Positions 1-9,831 of a DNA stretch of 64,000 nt are shown here, piece by piece (position 1 is the stretch's first letter; each line of letters opens with the position of its first letter). Origin of the DNA: Vibrio litoralis DSM 17657 (lineage in GTDB: Bacteria; Pseudomonadota; Gammaproteobacteria; Enterobacterales; Vibrionaceae); the NCBI RefSeq assembly GCF_000426765.1, contig NZ_KE384566.1, forward strand, positions 186,001 to 250,000, given 5' to 3'. The translations under genes were made by a program, and so were the position numbers. The notes under the pieces were generated by a model, which worked only from the letters and a program-made list of their open reading frames with translations, did not search any database and was not told the origin of the DNA.

Positions 1-2133
1 TTCGGCCGCCATCATGCCAAATAAACTGGCTTTATCTTTGGTATAAATGAACACTTCTGTCCCACCACGCGTCGCATTCTTACTTAGTAATACCAGTGGT
101 TGATCTGCTGGGTGGGTAAGTAAGTGCTCACCATGCCAGGCGATTTGTTTTGGCGTGTGGCGTAAAAAGTAGTCGGCTTTAAATCGTTGCCACAATACTT
201 CAATTTCCCTTGGGCTGAAGTTTTCTTTACGTAGCATCGCAGCGGCCATGTGTTGGTTATGGCGAATGCGATCTCGCAAATCAACCGGGTTTTCTAGTCC
301 TCTACGTAAAGCGCGTTGGGTTGAGTAAAATAGCTCAGCCAGTAATGTTCGTTTCCAACTATTCCATAGCTCTGGATTGGTTGCGCAGATATCGGCAACG
401 GTTAAGCACACTAGATTTTCTAGATATTCTTCATCACGGACTTTTTTGGCAAACTCGGTGATGACATCGGGATCATAGATATCACGGCGCTGAGCAGTGA
501 CAGACATGAGAAGGTGATTTTGAACTAACCATGAAACGAGCTTGGCTTCCGGCTTTGATAAGTCATGTTCGATACAAAAATCATAAGCTTCGACAGCACC
601 AATTTCGGAGTGATCACCACCACGACCTTTACCAATATCATGGAATATGGCTGCAATAATCAGTAAGTTTTTCTTTTGCATTCTTGGGTAAACATCGCAA
701 CATATTGGATGTTTATCATGGTTGTCGATATTACTAAACGAATGGATATGTTTGAGTACCCGCATGCTATGTTCATCGACGGTATAAACGTGGAATAGAT
801 CAAACTGCATTTGGCCAACGATTTGGCTCCATTGCGGTAAGTAGGCTGCTAGCACTCCCAAGCGGTGCATTAAACTAAAGGCTTTATGCAGCGAATTTGG
901 GTGATTAATCAGTGCCATGAATTTTTCACGTGCAGCAGGGATAGTGTGTAAGAATCGATTCAGTCTACGTCTTGCAGTGCGCAGTTGGCGCAAAGTAGGT
1001 GGGCTCACGCCTTCAATGGTTGAGTCATTAGCAATATGTAAAAACATATCTAAAATGGTTTCAGGCCTTGCTTGGAATAACGCAGGTTTTCTCGCTTCGA
1101 TTAATGAACCGCGGCGCTGAAAGTCATCAGAAATAATGACCGCATCTGGCAGCATTCCTTTACTCATGATGGCTTGATCAAACAGTTTGAGCAGCATTTT
1201 ATTGAGCTCGGCAACCCGACGTAATGTCCGGTAAAATTCTTTCATCATCATTTCGATGGCGCGGTTACCTTCACCGGTAAAACCTAAGTTTTCTGCTACA
1301 CTGGCTTGGTGACCAAAGGTTAAGCGGTTGTCATAACGCTTCAATTCAATATGTAGTGCAAAGCGAACACGCCATAAGAAATTTTGGCACTCTAATAATT
1401 CGCGGTATTCAGCGTCAGTTAAAAAACCAGCGTAGCTCATTTCACGAAGTGAGGTCGCGCCAAAATGACGACGAGCGACCCAACCTAAAGTGTGAATGTC
1501 ACGTAAACCGCCAGGGCTAGATTTTATATCCGGCTCTAAATTGTAAGTGGTGTCGTGATAGCGAGCGTGGCGTTCACGTTGCTCTTCTAGCTTGGCTTCA
1601 TAGAAAACTTCGCTAGGCCAAAAACTGGCTGATGAAATCTGTTCAATGAGCTGATTGTAGGTATCTTCACAACCACATAAAAAACGCGCTTCTTGTAAAT
1701 TGGTTGCAACGGTTAAGTCGTCTTTACCAACATTGATACATTCTTTTAGGGTACGGACACTATGGCCAACTTCTAGATGTAAATCCCATAATAGAGTAAT
1801 AAATTCACTGATTTTTTTGTTCACATCATCAGAGATTTTCTTTTCTGATAATACCAGGATATCGATATCGGATAAGGGGTGAAGCTCAGCGCGACCATAG
1901 CCACCGACGGCAATTAAGCTGAGAGAGTTTACTTGTGCAAAGCCCAAAAAGTCCCATAAGCGCTGAAGTATGGAGTCCATATAGGCAGAACGTTCATACA
2001 CCAAATCTTGGACAGGTTGTCGCTGTTCTAAAAAAGCTTGCTTTTGATGTTGAGAAAACTGTTCCAATTGCTGTTTAAGCGCTATGGATGACAGTTGTTG
2101 ATCATCTAGAGAGACGGGGGACTGATAAGTCAT
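1..2133 (-). CDS. glnD: PII uridylyltransferase/uridylyl-removing enzyme GlnD (partial, C-terminus beyond window)
   Basis: GlnD adds UMP to PII proteins under nitrogen limitation and removes it under nitrogen excess, in the cytoplasm. The reading frame is open from an ATG at 2133 to base 1 with no internal stop, giving 711 codons of a family usually near 870-890 residues, so the C-terminal ACT region is cut off. The nucleotidyltransferase motif GGYGRAEL followed by SDID lies at residues 77-91. The HD domain motif HDIGKGRGGDHS starts at residue 498. An AAGGA ribosome site sits 9 bases before the ATG. Its substrate glnB lies in this window at 24950. The neighbour map is upstream on the same strand, separated by a terminator. 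Confidence 0.96.
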   Translation of the reverse strand, partial: MTYQSPVSLDDQQLSSIALKQQLEQFSQHQKQAFLEQRQPVQDLVYERSAYMDSILQRLWDFLGFAQVNSLSLIAVGGYGRAELHPLSDIDILVLSEKKISDDVNKKISEFITLLWDLHLEVGHSVRTLKECINVGKDDLTVATNLQEARFLCGCEDTYNQLIEQISSASFWPSEVFYEAKLEEQRERHARYHDTTYNLEPDIKSSPGGLRDIHTLGWVARRHFGATSLREMSYAGFLTDAEYRELLECQNFLWRVRFALHIELKRYDNRLTFGHQASVAENLGFTGEGNRAIEMMMKEFYRTLRRVAELNKMLLKLFDQAIMSKGMLPDAVIISDDFQRRGSLIEARKPALFQARPETILDMFLHIANDSTIEGVSPPTLRQLRTARRRLNRFLHTIPAAREKFMALINHPNSLHKAFSLMHRLGVLAAYLPQWSQIVGQMQFDLFHVYTVDEHSMRVLKHIHSFSNIDNHDKHPICCDVYPRMQKKNLLIIAAIFHDIGKGRGGDHSEIGAVEAYDFCIEHDLSKPEAKLVSWLVQNHLLMSVTAQRRDIYDPDVITEFAKKVRDEEYLENLVCLTVADICATNPELWNSWKRTLLAELFYSTQRALRRGLENPVDLRDRIRHNQHMAAAMLRKENFSPREIEVLWQRFKADYFLRHTPKQIAWHGEHLLTHPADQPLVLLSKNATRGGTEVFIYTKDKASLFGMMAAE

Positions 2134-2188
2134 GAATGCATTCCTTGCAACAAGTAAGTCTACCTTGATACTACCTTTTCTCTAGGTA

Positions 2189-2223
2189 ATAAAAAAGCCT
2201 TTATCAGAATGGAGATAAAGGCT
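2189..2223 (-). terminator. Rho-independent terminator between map and glnD
   Basis: On the minus strand GCCTTTATC and GATAAAGGC form a 9-bp stem with an 8-base loop, followed by a T run. It would end map transcription before glnD. Confidence 0.85.
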
Positions 2224-2228
2224 TAATC

Positions 2229-2252
2229 TTTTCGAGTTTTCGAGTTTTCGAG
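2229..2252. repeat. Three tandem copies of TTTTCGAG
   Basis: Three perfect 8-bp units in a row lie between the map stop codon and its terminator. Probably a replication-slippage product without function. Confidence 0.8.
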
Positions 2253-2253
2253 T

Positions 2254-3132
2254 TTAGCTATTGTTCATTAAACGAGGAATAGATTCTTCCGAGCGTAATG
2301 TCATAACTTCACAACCCGTTTTAGTCACCAAGATAGTATGCTCATATTGTGCTGAGTTTTTGCCATCGCCGGTATAAACCGTCCAATCGTCTTCTGCATC
2401 AACGGTTACGCCAAACTTACCTGCGTTGATCATAGGTTCAATAGTGAAGATCATGCCTTCTTTCATTACACGACGATCAGTGTTTTTATAGTGAACGACT
2501 TGCGGTTCAGAGTGGAATTCATCACTGATACCGTGACCACAAAAATCTTTTACTATCGAAAATTTATTGCGAGGGTTCTTTTTGTTGTTTTCTTTGATGT
2601 ATTTTTCAATTGCAGTCCCAATGTCGCCAATGGTTGCACCAGGTTTTACTTTACGCATACCAACATAAAGAGCTTCTTGAGTCACCATACATAAGCGTTT
2701 GTCGGCAGGAGAAACATCACCAACAAGGAACATCTTAGAAGTGTCACCATAGTAACCTTCTGGGCGAACGCTAAGATCGGCATTTGGATCGTTAGGAATG
2801 ATCACAGTGATATCTAGATTGACAATATCGCCATTTTTTAAAACGGCAGGTTTAACTTGGCCGTTGCTGCCTACTTCATCTTGGCTTGCCGGAATACCGT
2901 GGCAAACAATATGATTAATTGAAGTACAAATTGATTTTGGGTAACCATGGTAGTCAAGAGGGGCGGAGTAAGCGCCTTTTTCTAGTGCATAGTTATGGCA
3001 GATTTTATCAAGTTCTTCGGTGGTCACCCCTTCTTTTATATAGGGTTCAATCATTTCTAAAACTTCAGCGGCGAGCTTACAAGCAACGCGCATTTTTTCA
3101 ATTTCTTCAGCGGTGTTAATTTTGATCGACAT
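2254..3132 (-). CDS. map: Type I methionine aminopeptidase
   Basis: Removes the N-terminal methionine from new proteins. The 292-residue protein has the pita-bread metal ligands expected for the family: D107, D130, H200, E232 and E264, with the substrate histidine H78. It is about 28 residues longer than the 264-residue E. coli enzyme. The additions lie near residues 84-95 (after CHGIP) and 112-126 (between the two aspartates), a longer form seen in some gammaproteobacteria. The gene is divergent from rpsB, the usual arrangement, and is followed by a terminator before glnD. The ATG start is preceded by only a weak ribosome site. Confidence 0.96.
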   Translation of the reverse strand: MSIKINTAEEIEKMRVACKLAAEVLEMIEPYIKEGVTTEELDKICHNYALEKGAYSAPLDYHGYPKSICTSINHIVCHGIPASQDEVGSNGQVKPAVLKNGDIVNLDITVIIPNDPNADLSVRPEGYYGDTSKMFLVGDVSPADKRLCMVTQEALYVGMRKVKPGATIGDIGTAIEKYIKENNKKNPRNKFSIVKDFCGHGISDEFHSEPQVVHYKNTDRRVMKEGMIFTIEPMINAGKFGVTVDAEDDWTVYTGDGKNSAQYEHTILVTKTGCEVMTLRSEESIPRLMNNS

Positions 3133-3301
3133 AATTAGTATCCGTTATCTCTTTGTGTCTAGTGTATTAACAGTGGGCCCTAATCGCAATTGAAATCCGT
3201 TACCATCTAGGATAAATCTCTTTATTTGGCAGAATAAATGACAAAACTGCGGAAAAACTCAAGTGGAAAATAGTAGTTTTTCTGGTGTTTTAGCTGGCTT
3301 T

Positions 3302-3497
3302 TGTGGTATAAAGCGCACCGAAATCTGTAACTACTTTCTCCTTTTTGAGGCGAAGTGGTGTGGGTTTCATATACTTATTTCTTAAATCACACACATTCCG
3401 ACACGTGATCCGGGGTGCCCTTTTATGCTTATTTTATAGCGAAAGGGTCGGTATCATGGGGAATGTGGAGGCCTAACCCCATATAGAGGATTATATA
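3302..3497 (+). promoter_or_regulatory. rpsB promoter with extended -10 and structured S2 leader
   Basis: The map-rpsB gap has no gene. TGTGGTATAAAG at 3302-3313 is an extended -10 element (TG one base before TATAAA). The roughly 170-base transcribed leader contains paired segments around 3395-3475 (ACATTCC near 3394 against GGAATGT near 3460). Gammaproteobacterial rpsB leaders are known to fold and to be bound by S2 to repress rpsB-tsf. The function here is inferred from that precedent. Confidence 0.65.
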
Positions 3498-4226
3498 ATG
3501 GCAACTGTATCAATGCGCGATATGCTTAAAGCTGGTGTTCACTTCGGTCACCAAACTCGTTACTGGAACCCAAAAATGAAGCCATTCATCTTTGGCGCTC
3601 GTAACAAAGTTCATATCATCAACCTAGAACAAACAGTTCCAATGTTCAACGATGCACTAGCTGAGCTAGCCAAAATCGGTGAGCGTAAAGGTAAAGTTCT
3701 TTTCGTTGGTACTAAGCGCGCAGCTTCTGAAGCAGTAAAAGAAGCCGCTATCAACAGCAACCAGTACTACGTAAACAACCGCTGGTTAGGCGGTATGTTG
3801 ACTAACTACAAAACTGTTCGTCAATCAATCAAGCGTCTTAAAGATTTCGAAGCTCAAGCTCAAGACGGCACTTTTGAAAAACTAACTAAGAAAGAAGCTC
3901 TAATGCGTACTCGTGAAATGGAGAAGCTAGAGAAATCTCTTGGTGGTATCAAAAACATGGGTGGCCTACCTGACGCACTATTCGTAATCGATGCTGATCA
4001 CGAGCACATTGCTATTAAAGAAGCAAACAACCTAGGTATCCCAGTATTTGCTGTTGTAGATACAAACTCTGACCCAGATGGCGTAGATTTCGTTATCCCT
4101 GGTAACGACGATGCAATCCGTGCGGTACAACTATACCTAAACGCTGCTGGTCAAGCGGTAACTGAAGGTCGTAACAAAGACGTAGCTGCAGTTGCTGATA
4201 AAGACGGTTTCGTAGAAGAAGCTTAA
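3498..4226 (+). CDS. rpsB: 30S ribosomal protein S2
   Basis: A 242-residue protein matching the usual S2 length, beginning [19 protein letters not shown], the conserved S2 N-terminus. S2 joins the small subunit late, near S1. A GAGGA ribosome site lies about 7 bases before the ATG. tsf follows in the same direction, so the two form the classical rpsB-tsf operon with a likely attenuator between them. Codon use is strongly biased, as expected for a highly expressed gene. Confidence 0.98.
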   Translation: MATVSMRDMLKAGVHFGHQTRYWNPKMKPFIFGARNKVHIINLEQTVPMFNDALAELAKIGERKGKVLFVGTKRAASEAVKEAAINSNQYYVNNRWLGGMLTNYKTVRQSIKRLKDFEAQAQDGTFEKLTKKEALMRTREMEKLEKSLGGIKNMGGLPDALFVIDADHEHIAIKEANNLGIPVFAVVDTNSDPDGVDFVIPGNDDAIRAVQLYLNAAGQAVTEGRNKDVAAVADKDGFVEEA

Positions 4227-4312
4227 TATCGTAACTCCTAGGTTCAACAGACCCTAGCCACTTAATCTTGCTGTCATAAATGATTTGATGAGATTGAGTT
4301 ATAGTTACAAAT

Positions 4313-4357
4313 AGGGGACATGCTTTTAATAAAATATTAGCCTGGCCCCTGTTTTTT
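4313..4357 (+). terminator. Attenuator-like hairpin between rpsB and tsf
   Basis: AGGGGACA and TGGCCCCT pair with one mismatch, and a TTTTTT tract follows. A partial terminator at this place lowers tsf relative to rpsB expression in E. coli; the same role is inferred here. Confidence 0.55.
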
Positions 4358-4388
4358 ACCATTTTTGGAATCAACCGAGGATTAAACC

Positions 4389-5234
4389 ATGGCAACAGTA
4401 ACTGCTGCTCTAGTTAAAGAATTGCGTGAGCGTACTGGCGCAGGCATGATGGATTGTAAAAAAGCGCTTGTTGAAGCGAATGCTGATATTGAATTAGCAA
4501 TCGAAAACATGCGTAAAAGCGGTGCGGCTAAAGCTGCTAAAAAAGCGGGTAACGTTGCTGCTGAAGGTACTATTTTAGTAAAAGAAGCGGAAGGTTTTGC
4601 TGCGCTTCTTGAAGTTAACTGCCAAACTGACTTCGTAGCTAAAGATGTAAACTTCCTAGCATTTGCTAACGAAGTTCTTGATGCTGCAGTTGCAGAGCGT
4701 CTAGATGTAGAAGCACTTCAAGCTAAATTTGAAGAAACTCGTATCGCTCTAGTTGCGAAAATCGGTGAAAACATCAGCATCCGTCGTGTTGCTTACATCG
4801 ATGGTGCTAAAGTCGGTTCTTACCGTCACGGCGAACGTATCGGTGTAGTTGTTGCTGGTGATGCTAGCGATGAAGTAATCAAGCAAGTTGCTATGCACGT
4901 AGCAGCGTCTAAGCCTGAATACGTAAACCCTGAAGATGTTCCTGCAGATGTAGTTGCTAAAGAGAAAGCGGTTCAAGTTGAAATCGCAATGAACGAAGGC
5001 AAACCACAAGAAATCGCAGAGAAAATGGTTGTTGGTCGTATGAAGAAGTTCACTGGTGAGGTTTCTCTTACTGGTCAAGCTTTCATCATGGAACCAAAGA
5101 AAACTGTTGGTGAGTTCTTGAAAGAGCAAGGCGCTTCAGTAACTAACTTCGTACGTTTAGAAGTTGGTGAAGGTATCGAAAAAGCGGCTGAAATGAGCTT
5201 CGCAGACGAAGTTGCAGCGGTACAAAAAGGTTAA
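4389..5234 (+). CDS. tsf: Elongation factor Ts
   Basis: EF-Ts is the guanine nucleotide exchange factor of EF-Tu. The 281-residue protein has the N-terminal UBA-like segment (residues 4-50, with [14 protein letters not shown]) and the TDFVAKD motif near residues 80-86 that contacts EF-Tu. The length matches vibrio and enterobacterial homologues. A GAGG ribosome site precedes the ATG. It is the second gene of the rpsB-tsf operon and a terminator follows it. Confidence 0.98.
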   Translation: MATVTAALVKELRERTGAGMMDCKKALVEANADIELAIENMRKSGAAKAAKKAGNVAAEGTILVKEAEGFAALLEVNCQTDFVAKDVNFLAFANEVLDAAVAERLDVEALQAKFEETRIALVAKIGENISIRRVAYIDGAKVGSYRHGERIGVVVAGDASDEVIKQVAMHVAASKPEYVNPEDVPADVVAKEKAVQVEIAMNEGKPQEIAEKMVVGRMKKFTGEVSLTGQAFIMEPKKTVGEFLKEQGASVTNFVRLEVGEGIEKAAEMSFADEVAAVQKG

Positions 5235-5259
5235 TTTCTGATTTGTATAGCCAACCTAA

Positions 5260-5287
5260 AGGACCGTGGCACTGCTGCGGTCTTTTT
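5260..5287 (+). terminator. Terminator after tsf
   Basis: A hairpin with GACCG and CGGTC arms is followed by TTTTT. The rest of the gap to pyrH (5288-5483) holds no gene. It has a short imperfect repeat at 5310-5334 that resembles 35313-35338. Confidence 0.75.
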
Positions 5288-5483
5288 GTGAGAAAAAGTC
5301 TCTAGATTTCTAGTCCCTAGCTTCTAGGAAAAGCGCGCCACGGTTAAGACTATACGTTAAGCTAGATGGTGAAATAGGCGAAATTATTAATTGTTATGAA
5401 TGTGCAGTATATCTAGTACCTCCAGGAACCAGGAACTGTTTATTTATAACCGTTAATCAACCATACTTTGAAAGGTAAACTCC

Positions 5484-6218
5484 ATGACAACGAATCCTAA
5501 GCCTGCATATCAGCGTATTTTGTTAAAACTTAGTGGCGAAGCTCTACAGGGTGAAGAAGGTTTTGGTATTGATCCAGCCGTTTTGGATCGCATGGCTCAA
5601 GAAATTAAAGAACTCGTTGAACTCGGTGTGCAAGTTGGCGTTGTGATCGGTGGTGGTAACTTGTTCCGTGGTGCTGGGCTAGCTGAAGCGGGTATGAACC
5701 GCGTGGTGGGTGACCATATGGGTATGCTAGCAACTGTAATGAATGGTCTAGCAATGCGTGATGCCCTTCACCGTGCTTATGTTAATGCGCGTGTGATGTC
5801 TGCGATTCAATTGAAAGGTGTATGTGACGATTACAATTGGGCGGATGCGATCAGCCAACTTCGTCAAGGCCGTGTCGTGATTTTCTCTGCAGGTACAGGT
5901 AACCCATTCTTTACAACCGATTCTGCAGCGTGTCTACGCGGGATCGAAATTGAAGCAGATATCGTGCTAAAAGCAACCAAAGTGGATGGTGTTTATACAG
6001 CTGACCCTGTTGCTAACCCAGACGCAGTTTTGTGTGATAAACTGAGTTACAACAGCGTACTGGAAAAAGAATTAAAAGTGATGGACTTAGCGGCCTTCAC
6101 TTTAGCTCGTGATCACAAAATGCCAATTCGCGTATTCAACATGAACAAGCCAGGTGCTTTACGTCGTGTCGTAATGGGTGAGCAAGAAGGTACACTAATC
6201 GGCGAGCAGCCAGAATAA
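5484..6218 (+). CDS. pyrH: UMP kinase
   Basis: Phosphorylates UMP to UDP in pyrimidine nucleotide synthesis. The 244-residue protein belongs to the amino-acid-kinase fold. It has the N-terminal LKLSGEAL motif (about residues 14-21), the glycine-rich [10 protein letters not shown] segment and the DHMGMLAT segment typical of bacterial PyrH. The gene sits in the conserved tsf-pyrH-frr order. The ATG has a GAAAGG ribosome site. Confidence 0.97.
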   Translation: MTTNPKPAYQRILLKLSGEALQGEEGFGIDPAVLDRMAQEIKELVELGVQVGVVIGGGNLFRGAGLAEAGMNRVVGDHMGMLATVMNGLAMRDALHRAYVNARVMSAIQLKGVCDDYNWADAISQLRQGRVVIFSAGTGNPFFTTDSAACLRGIEIEADIVLKATKVDGVYTADPVANPDAVLCDKLSYNSVLEKELKVMDLAAFTLARDHKMPIRVFNMNKPGALRRVVMGEQEGTLIGEQPE

Positions 6219-6295
6219 GAACGTGATCAAAGCAATTAACATCGCGAGAGTGAAGGTATTCGCTCTGTAGAAAACACAAATAACAAGGTGATATC

Positions 6296-6853
6296 GTGAT
6301 TAACGAAATTAAACAAGACGCTCAAGAGCGCATGGCAAAAAGTGTTGAAGCACTTAAAAATAACCTTTCAAAAATCCGTACTGGCCGTGCTCACCCAAGT
6401 ATTCTGCAAAATATTTCTGTTGAATATTACGGTGCACCAACGCCTTTAAACCAAGTGGCTAACATCATTGCTGAAGATGCACGTACATTGGCAATTACTG
6501 TTTTTGATAAAGAACTGACGCCATTGGTAGAAAAAGCCATCATGAAATCAGATCTAGGTCTTAACCCAATGTCTGCTGGTACAGTAATTCGTGTACCACT
6601 TCCACCATTGACAGAAGAGCGTCGTAAAGATCTTGTGAAAATAGTACGTGCAGAAGCTGAAGGCGGTCGTGTAGCGGTACGTAACATTCGCCGTGATGCA
6701 AATGCTGATTTTAAAGCGCTTCTAAAAGATAAAGAAATCTCTGAAGATGAAGATCGTAAAGCGCAAGACGAAATTCAAAAAATCACCGATGCATCTGTGA
6801 AAAATATTGATGAGTTGCTTGCTATGAAAGAAAAAGAGTTAATGGAAGTTTAA
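6296..6853 (+). CDS. frr: Ribosome recycling factor
   Basis: Splits post-termination ribosomes together with EF-G. The 185-residue length and the motif [10 protein letters not shown] near residues 25-34 are typical of RRF. Translation starts at a GTG (6296), with an AAGGTG ribosome site just upstream; no in-frame ATG fits the family N-terminus. It follows pyrH and is closed by a strong terminator. Confidence 0.97.
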   Translation: MINEIKQDAQERMAKSVEALKNNLSKIRTGRAHPSILQNISVEYYGAPTPLNQVANIIAEDARTLAITVFDKELTPLVEKAIMKSDLGLNPMSAGTVIRVPLPPLTEERRKDLVKIVRAEAEGGRVAVRNIRRDANADFKALLKDKEISEDEDRKAQDEIQKITDASVKNIDELLAMKEKELMEV

Positions 6854-6877
6854 TCTCCTTTTTCTATCTGCTTGAGG

Positions 6878-6908
6878 GCGCTGTGCGGTACAGCACAGCG
6901 CTTTTTTT
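6878..6908 (+). terminator. Strong terminator after frr
   Basis: GCGCTGTGC and GCACAGCGC form a perfect 9-bp stem with a 6-base loop, followed by seven T residues. Confidence 0.93.
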
Positions 6909-6941
6909 ATGCAAAACCCGCCTACAAGTATGAATAAAATA

Positions 6942-7694
6942 ATGTCTGATACTCAATTCTCATCTGATCTACTACCACAACATATTGCCGTTATTATGGA
7001 TGGCAATGGTCGTTGGGCTAAGCAACGTGGTAAACCTCGTATCTATGGTCATCGAATGGCGGTAAAATCAGTGCGAGAAACTATCTCAACCGCTAGTCGA
7101 TTGGGAATAAAAGTCATTACTTTATTCGCATTTAGCAGTGAGAACTGGAAACGCCCGGAAGAAGAAGTGAGCGTGCTCATGGATTTATTTATGACGGTGT
7201 TAACCAGAGAAGTTAAAAAACTGCATAAGAATAATTTACGTCTACAGATCATTGGTGATAAAACCCGTTTTAGCCCAGTATTACAGAAAAAAATTGCAGC
7301 AGCAGAAGCGCTAACAGAGGCGAATACTGGCACTGTGATTAATGTCGCCGCTAATTACGGTGGTAAATGGGATATTACCGAAGCGGTTAAACAAGTGGCT
7401 CAACAGGTATCTGAAGGGCAACTTCAGCCACAAGATATCACTGAAGCAACCATATCCCAGTATTTATCTATAGCTGATTTGCCAGATGTCGACCTTATGA
7501 TCCGCACCAGCGGTGAGTGCCGAATTAGTAACTTTATGCTGTGGCAAATGGCTTATGCAGAGTTGTATTTTACCGATTTATTTTGGCCTGAATTTGATGA
7601 ACAAGCAATGTTGGATGCCATTGCCTGGTTTATCAACCGTGAAAGACGCTTTGGTTGCACTAGTGAGCAACTACAATCGTTGATGATTCAATAA
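6942..7694 (+). CDS. uppS: Undecaprenyl diphosphate synthase
   Basis: Condenses isopentenyl units onto farnesyl diphosphate to give the C55 carrier lipid for cell-wall and LPS synthesis. The MDGNGRWA motif with the catalytic aspartate is near the N-terminus. RTSGE and the C-terminal RRFG segment are also present. Two in-frame ATGs upstream (6909, 6930) are possible, but 6909 lies in the T tail of the frr terminator, and the start at 6942 gives 250 residues, close to family length. The start is therefore uncertain. cdsA follows 14 bases later, and the two genes probably share a transcript. Confidence 0.93.
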   Translation: MSDTQFSSDLLPQHIAVIMDGNGRWAKQRGKPRIYGHRMAVKSVRETISTASRLGIKVITLFAFSSENWKRPEEEVSVLMDLFMTVLTREVKKLHKNNLRLQIIGDKTRFSPVLQKKIAAAEALTEANTGTVINVAANYGGKWDITEAVKQVAQQVSEGQLQPQDITEATISQYLSIADLPDVDLMIRTSGECRISNFMLWQMAYAELYFTDLFWPEFDEQAMLDAIAWFINRERRFGCTSEQLQSLMIQ

Positions 7695-7708
7695 TAAAGG
7701 ACGAAAGT

Positions 7709-8554
7709 TTGAAACAAAGAATAATAACAGCGTTGATTTTAGCGCCTTTGGTTTTATGGGGGGTGTTTGAACTTTCCATCCCTTTTTTCATTATTGCGTT
7801 AACGGCGATATCTATTATTGGTTTTTGGGAATGGACTCAGTTTGTTCTGCCTAAATCACGCGCACTCAGTCTTATTCCATCTTTAGTGGTTCTGGTTGGT
7901 AGTTTTGCTGTGTTCCCATTTGATACCTTAAGCTTATCAACGGTCTCTGAGACGCATTTGTGGATCTTGGCGGTAGGGGCTAGCTGGTGGGTTGTGGCAA
8001 GCGGTTTAGCGTTAACCTACCCAAGGAGTATGAACTTGTGGGAGAAGAGCGTAGCTTTACGTCATCTTTTTGGCATGCTATCACTGATTCCTTTTCTATG
8101 GGCAGTCTTTCTACTTAGAGCTCAAGATTACGCTTTGAACCCTTATCACGGGGCTAAATTAGTTATGTTTGTCTGCCTACTGGTATGGGCTGCCGACACT
8201 GGGGCATACTTTTCAGGAAAAACATTTGGTAAACATAAAATGGCACCGAATGTTAGCCCGAACAAAACGCTAGAAGGCTTATTTGGTGGCATTATCTTAG
8301 CCATGATCGTTGGTTGGTTTGCTTCTTCTTTACTAGATATTCACTTTGTTAGCTTGACTGTGATGCTGTTTATTACTTTTTTTACTGTGGTTATTTCTGT
8401 TCTAGGTGACTTAGTCGAAAGCATGCTCAAGCGCGTTTCTAATATTAAAGACAGCAGTAATATTATCCCGGGGCATGGTGGCATTCTTGATCGCATCGAT
8501 AGCTTAGTCGCGGCATTTCCTGTTTTTGCTTTGTTGTACTTTATCTGCCAATAG
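7709..8554 (+). CDS. cdsA: Phosphatidate cytidylyltransferase
   Basis: Makes CDP-diacylglycerol from CTP and phosphatidate at the inner membrane, the branch point of phospholipid synthesis. The 281-residue protein is hydrophobic throughout, with about eight membrane segments. Near the C-terminus it carries the CDP-alcohol signature region (LGDLVESMLKR then KDSSNIIPGHGGILDRIDS, positions about 230-265). The start is a TTG at 7709 with an AAAGGACG ribosome site; this start gives the usual N-terminal membrane helix. It follows uppS and precedes ispC. Confidence 0.95.
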   Translation: MKQRIITALILAPLVLWGVFELSIPFFIIALTAISIIGFWEWTQFVLPKSRALSLIPSLVVLVGSFAVFPFDTLSLSTVSETHLWILAVGASWWVVASGLALTYPRSMNLWEKSVALRHLFGMLSLIPFLWAVFLLRAQDYALNPYHGAKLVMFVCLLVWAADTGAYFSGKTFGKHKMAPNVSPNKTLEGLFGGIILAMIVGWFASSLLDIHFVSLTVMLFITFFTVVISVLGDLVESMLKRVSNIKDSSNIIPGHGGILDRIDSLVAAFPVFALLYFICQ

Positions 8555-8613
8555 TCTACTAAGCTAAGCATAGGAAGAGTATTGATGCATTTATTCTTAA
8601 TGGTTGATTGAAC

Positions 8614-9828
8614 ATGCAAAAGATAACGATTTTAGGTGCAACGGGCTCAATTGGAGCAAGTACTTTATCGGTAGTTGAGCATAACCCTGAGCAATTTGAG
8701 GTCTATGCGTTAGCGGCGGGCTCTAATGTCGAAGGTATGCAGGCTTTATGCGAAAAGTGGCAGCCTGAAATGGCAGCGATGGCAGATGAAGTGGCTGCGT
8801 TAGAGCTAGAAAAGCGCCTCAAACAAGTAAACTGTAAGACTAAAGTTGTTGCTGGAATAGACGGTCTGTGTGCTATTTCATCTGCTGATGATGTTGATAT
8901 GGTGATGGCGGCTATCGTAGGCTCTCCAGGTTTGCTACCAACGATGGCGGCGGTTAAAGCCGGTAAGCGCATATTACTTGCTAATAAAGAATCTTTAGTG
9001 ATGTCAGGTCAATTCTTTATTGATGCGGCTAAGCAATACGGCGCACAAATTCTTCCTGTTGATAGTGAACATAATGCTATCTTTCAATGCTTATCTCAGA
9101 GCGTACAAAACCAACTCGGTTATTGTGATCTTGATGAAGGTGGTATTCACTCAATATTATTAACCGGCTCGGGCGGTCCGTTTCGTTATAGTGAGATTGC
9201 AACGCTTGATTCCGTGACTCCCGAGATGGCAATTGCTCATCCTAATTGGTCTATGGGACCAAAGATCTCAGTGGATTCTGCGACAATGATGAATAAAGGC
9301 TTAGAGTTTATCGAAGCCAAATGGTTGTTTAATGCCAAGCAAGAACAGCTAAAAGTGTTGATTCATCCACAATCCGTCATTCATTCGATGGTGCAGTACA
9401 ATGATGGCTCGGTACTCGCGCAAATGGGGGAGCCAGATATGCGTACCCCGATCGCGCTTTCAATGTCTTACCCAGATCGAATCCCTTCAGGTGTAAAACC
9501 ACTCGACTTTACCGCATTAAGTGAGTTGACCTTCTTAGCACCTGATATGTCAAGATACCCATGTTTGCAGTTGGCGATTGATGCTTGTTATACCGGACAG
9601 GATGCGACTACTGCAATTAATGCAGCCAATGAAATATCGGTTGCGGCGTTTCTGAATCGACAATTAAAATTTACCGATATTGCACGAGTTAACGAGAGAG
9701 TAATGAATAAAGTGTGTGGCTTATCGATTCTTGAGACGGATAGTTTGGAAAGCTTACTTGAGCTAGATAGAATAGCTCGAATCTATGCAACAGAAACCTT
9801 AAGCAACAGAAACTTTAGCAGAGTGTAA
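8614..9828 (+). CDS. ispC: 1-deoxy-D-xylulose 5-phosphate reductoisomerase
   Basis: Second enzyme of the MEP isoprenoid pathway; converts DXP to MEP with NADPH. The NADPH loop GATGSIG is at residues 7-13 of the chosen start, and [11 protein letters not shown] and HPNWSMG are conserved catalytic and substrate segments. The chosen ATG at 8614 gives 404 residues and the family N-terminus; a TTG two codons earlier is less likely. rseP begins 4 bases after the stop, so the two are cotranscribed. Also named dxr. Confidence 0.97.
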   Translation: MQKITILGATGSIGASTLSVVEHNPEQFEVYALAAGSNVEGMQALCEKWQPEMAAMADEVAALELEKRLKQVNCKTKVVAGIDGLCAISSADDVDMVMAAIVGSPGLLPTMAAVKAGKRILLANKESLVMSGQFFIDAAKQYGAQILPVDSEHNAIFQCLSQSVQNQLGYCDLDEGGIHSILLTGSGGPFRYSEIATLDSVTPEMAIAHPNWSMGPKISVDSATMMNKGLEFIEAKWLFNAKQEQLKVLIHPQSVIHSMVQYNDGSVLAQMGEPDMRTPIALSMSYPDRIPSGVKPLDFTALSELTFLAPDMSRYPCLQLAIDACYTGQDATTAINAANEISVAAFLNRQLKFTDIARVNERVMNKVCGLSILETDSLESLLELDRIARIYATETLSNRNFSRV

Positions 9829-9831
9829 TTA

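Noticed and set aside
84..284. 66-codon minus-strand frame in glnD
   Set aside because: The glnD frame is open through this segment; the short frame is a shadow.
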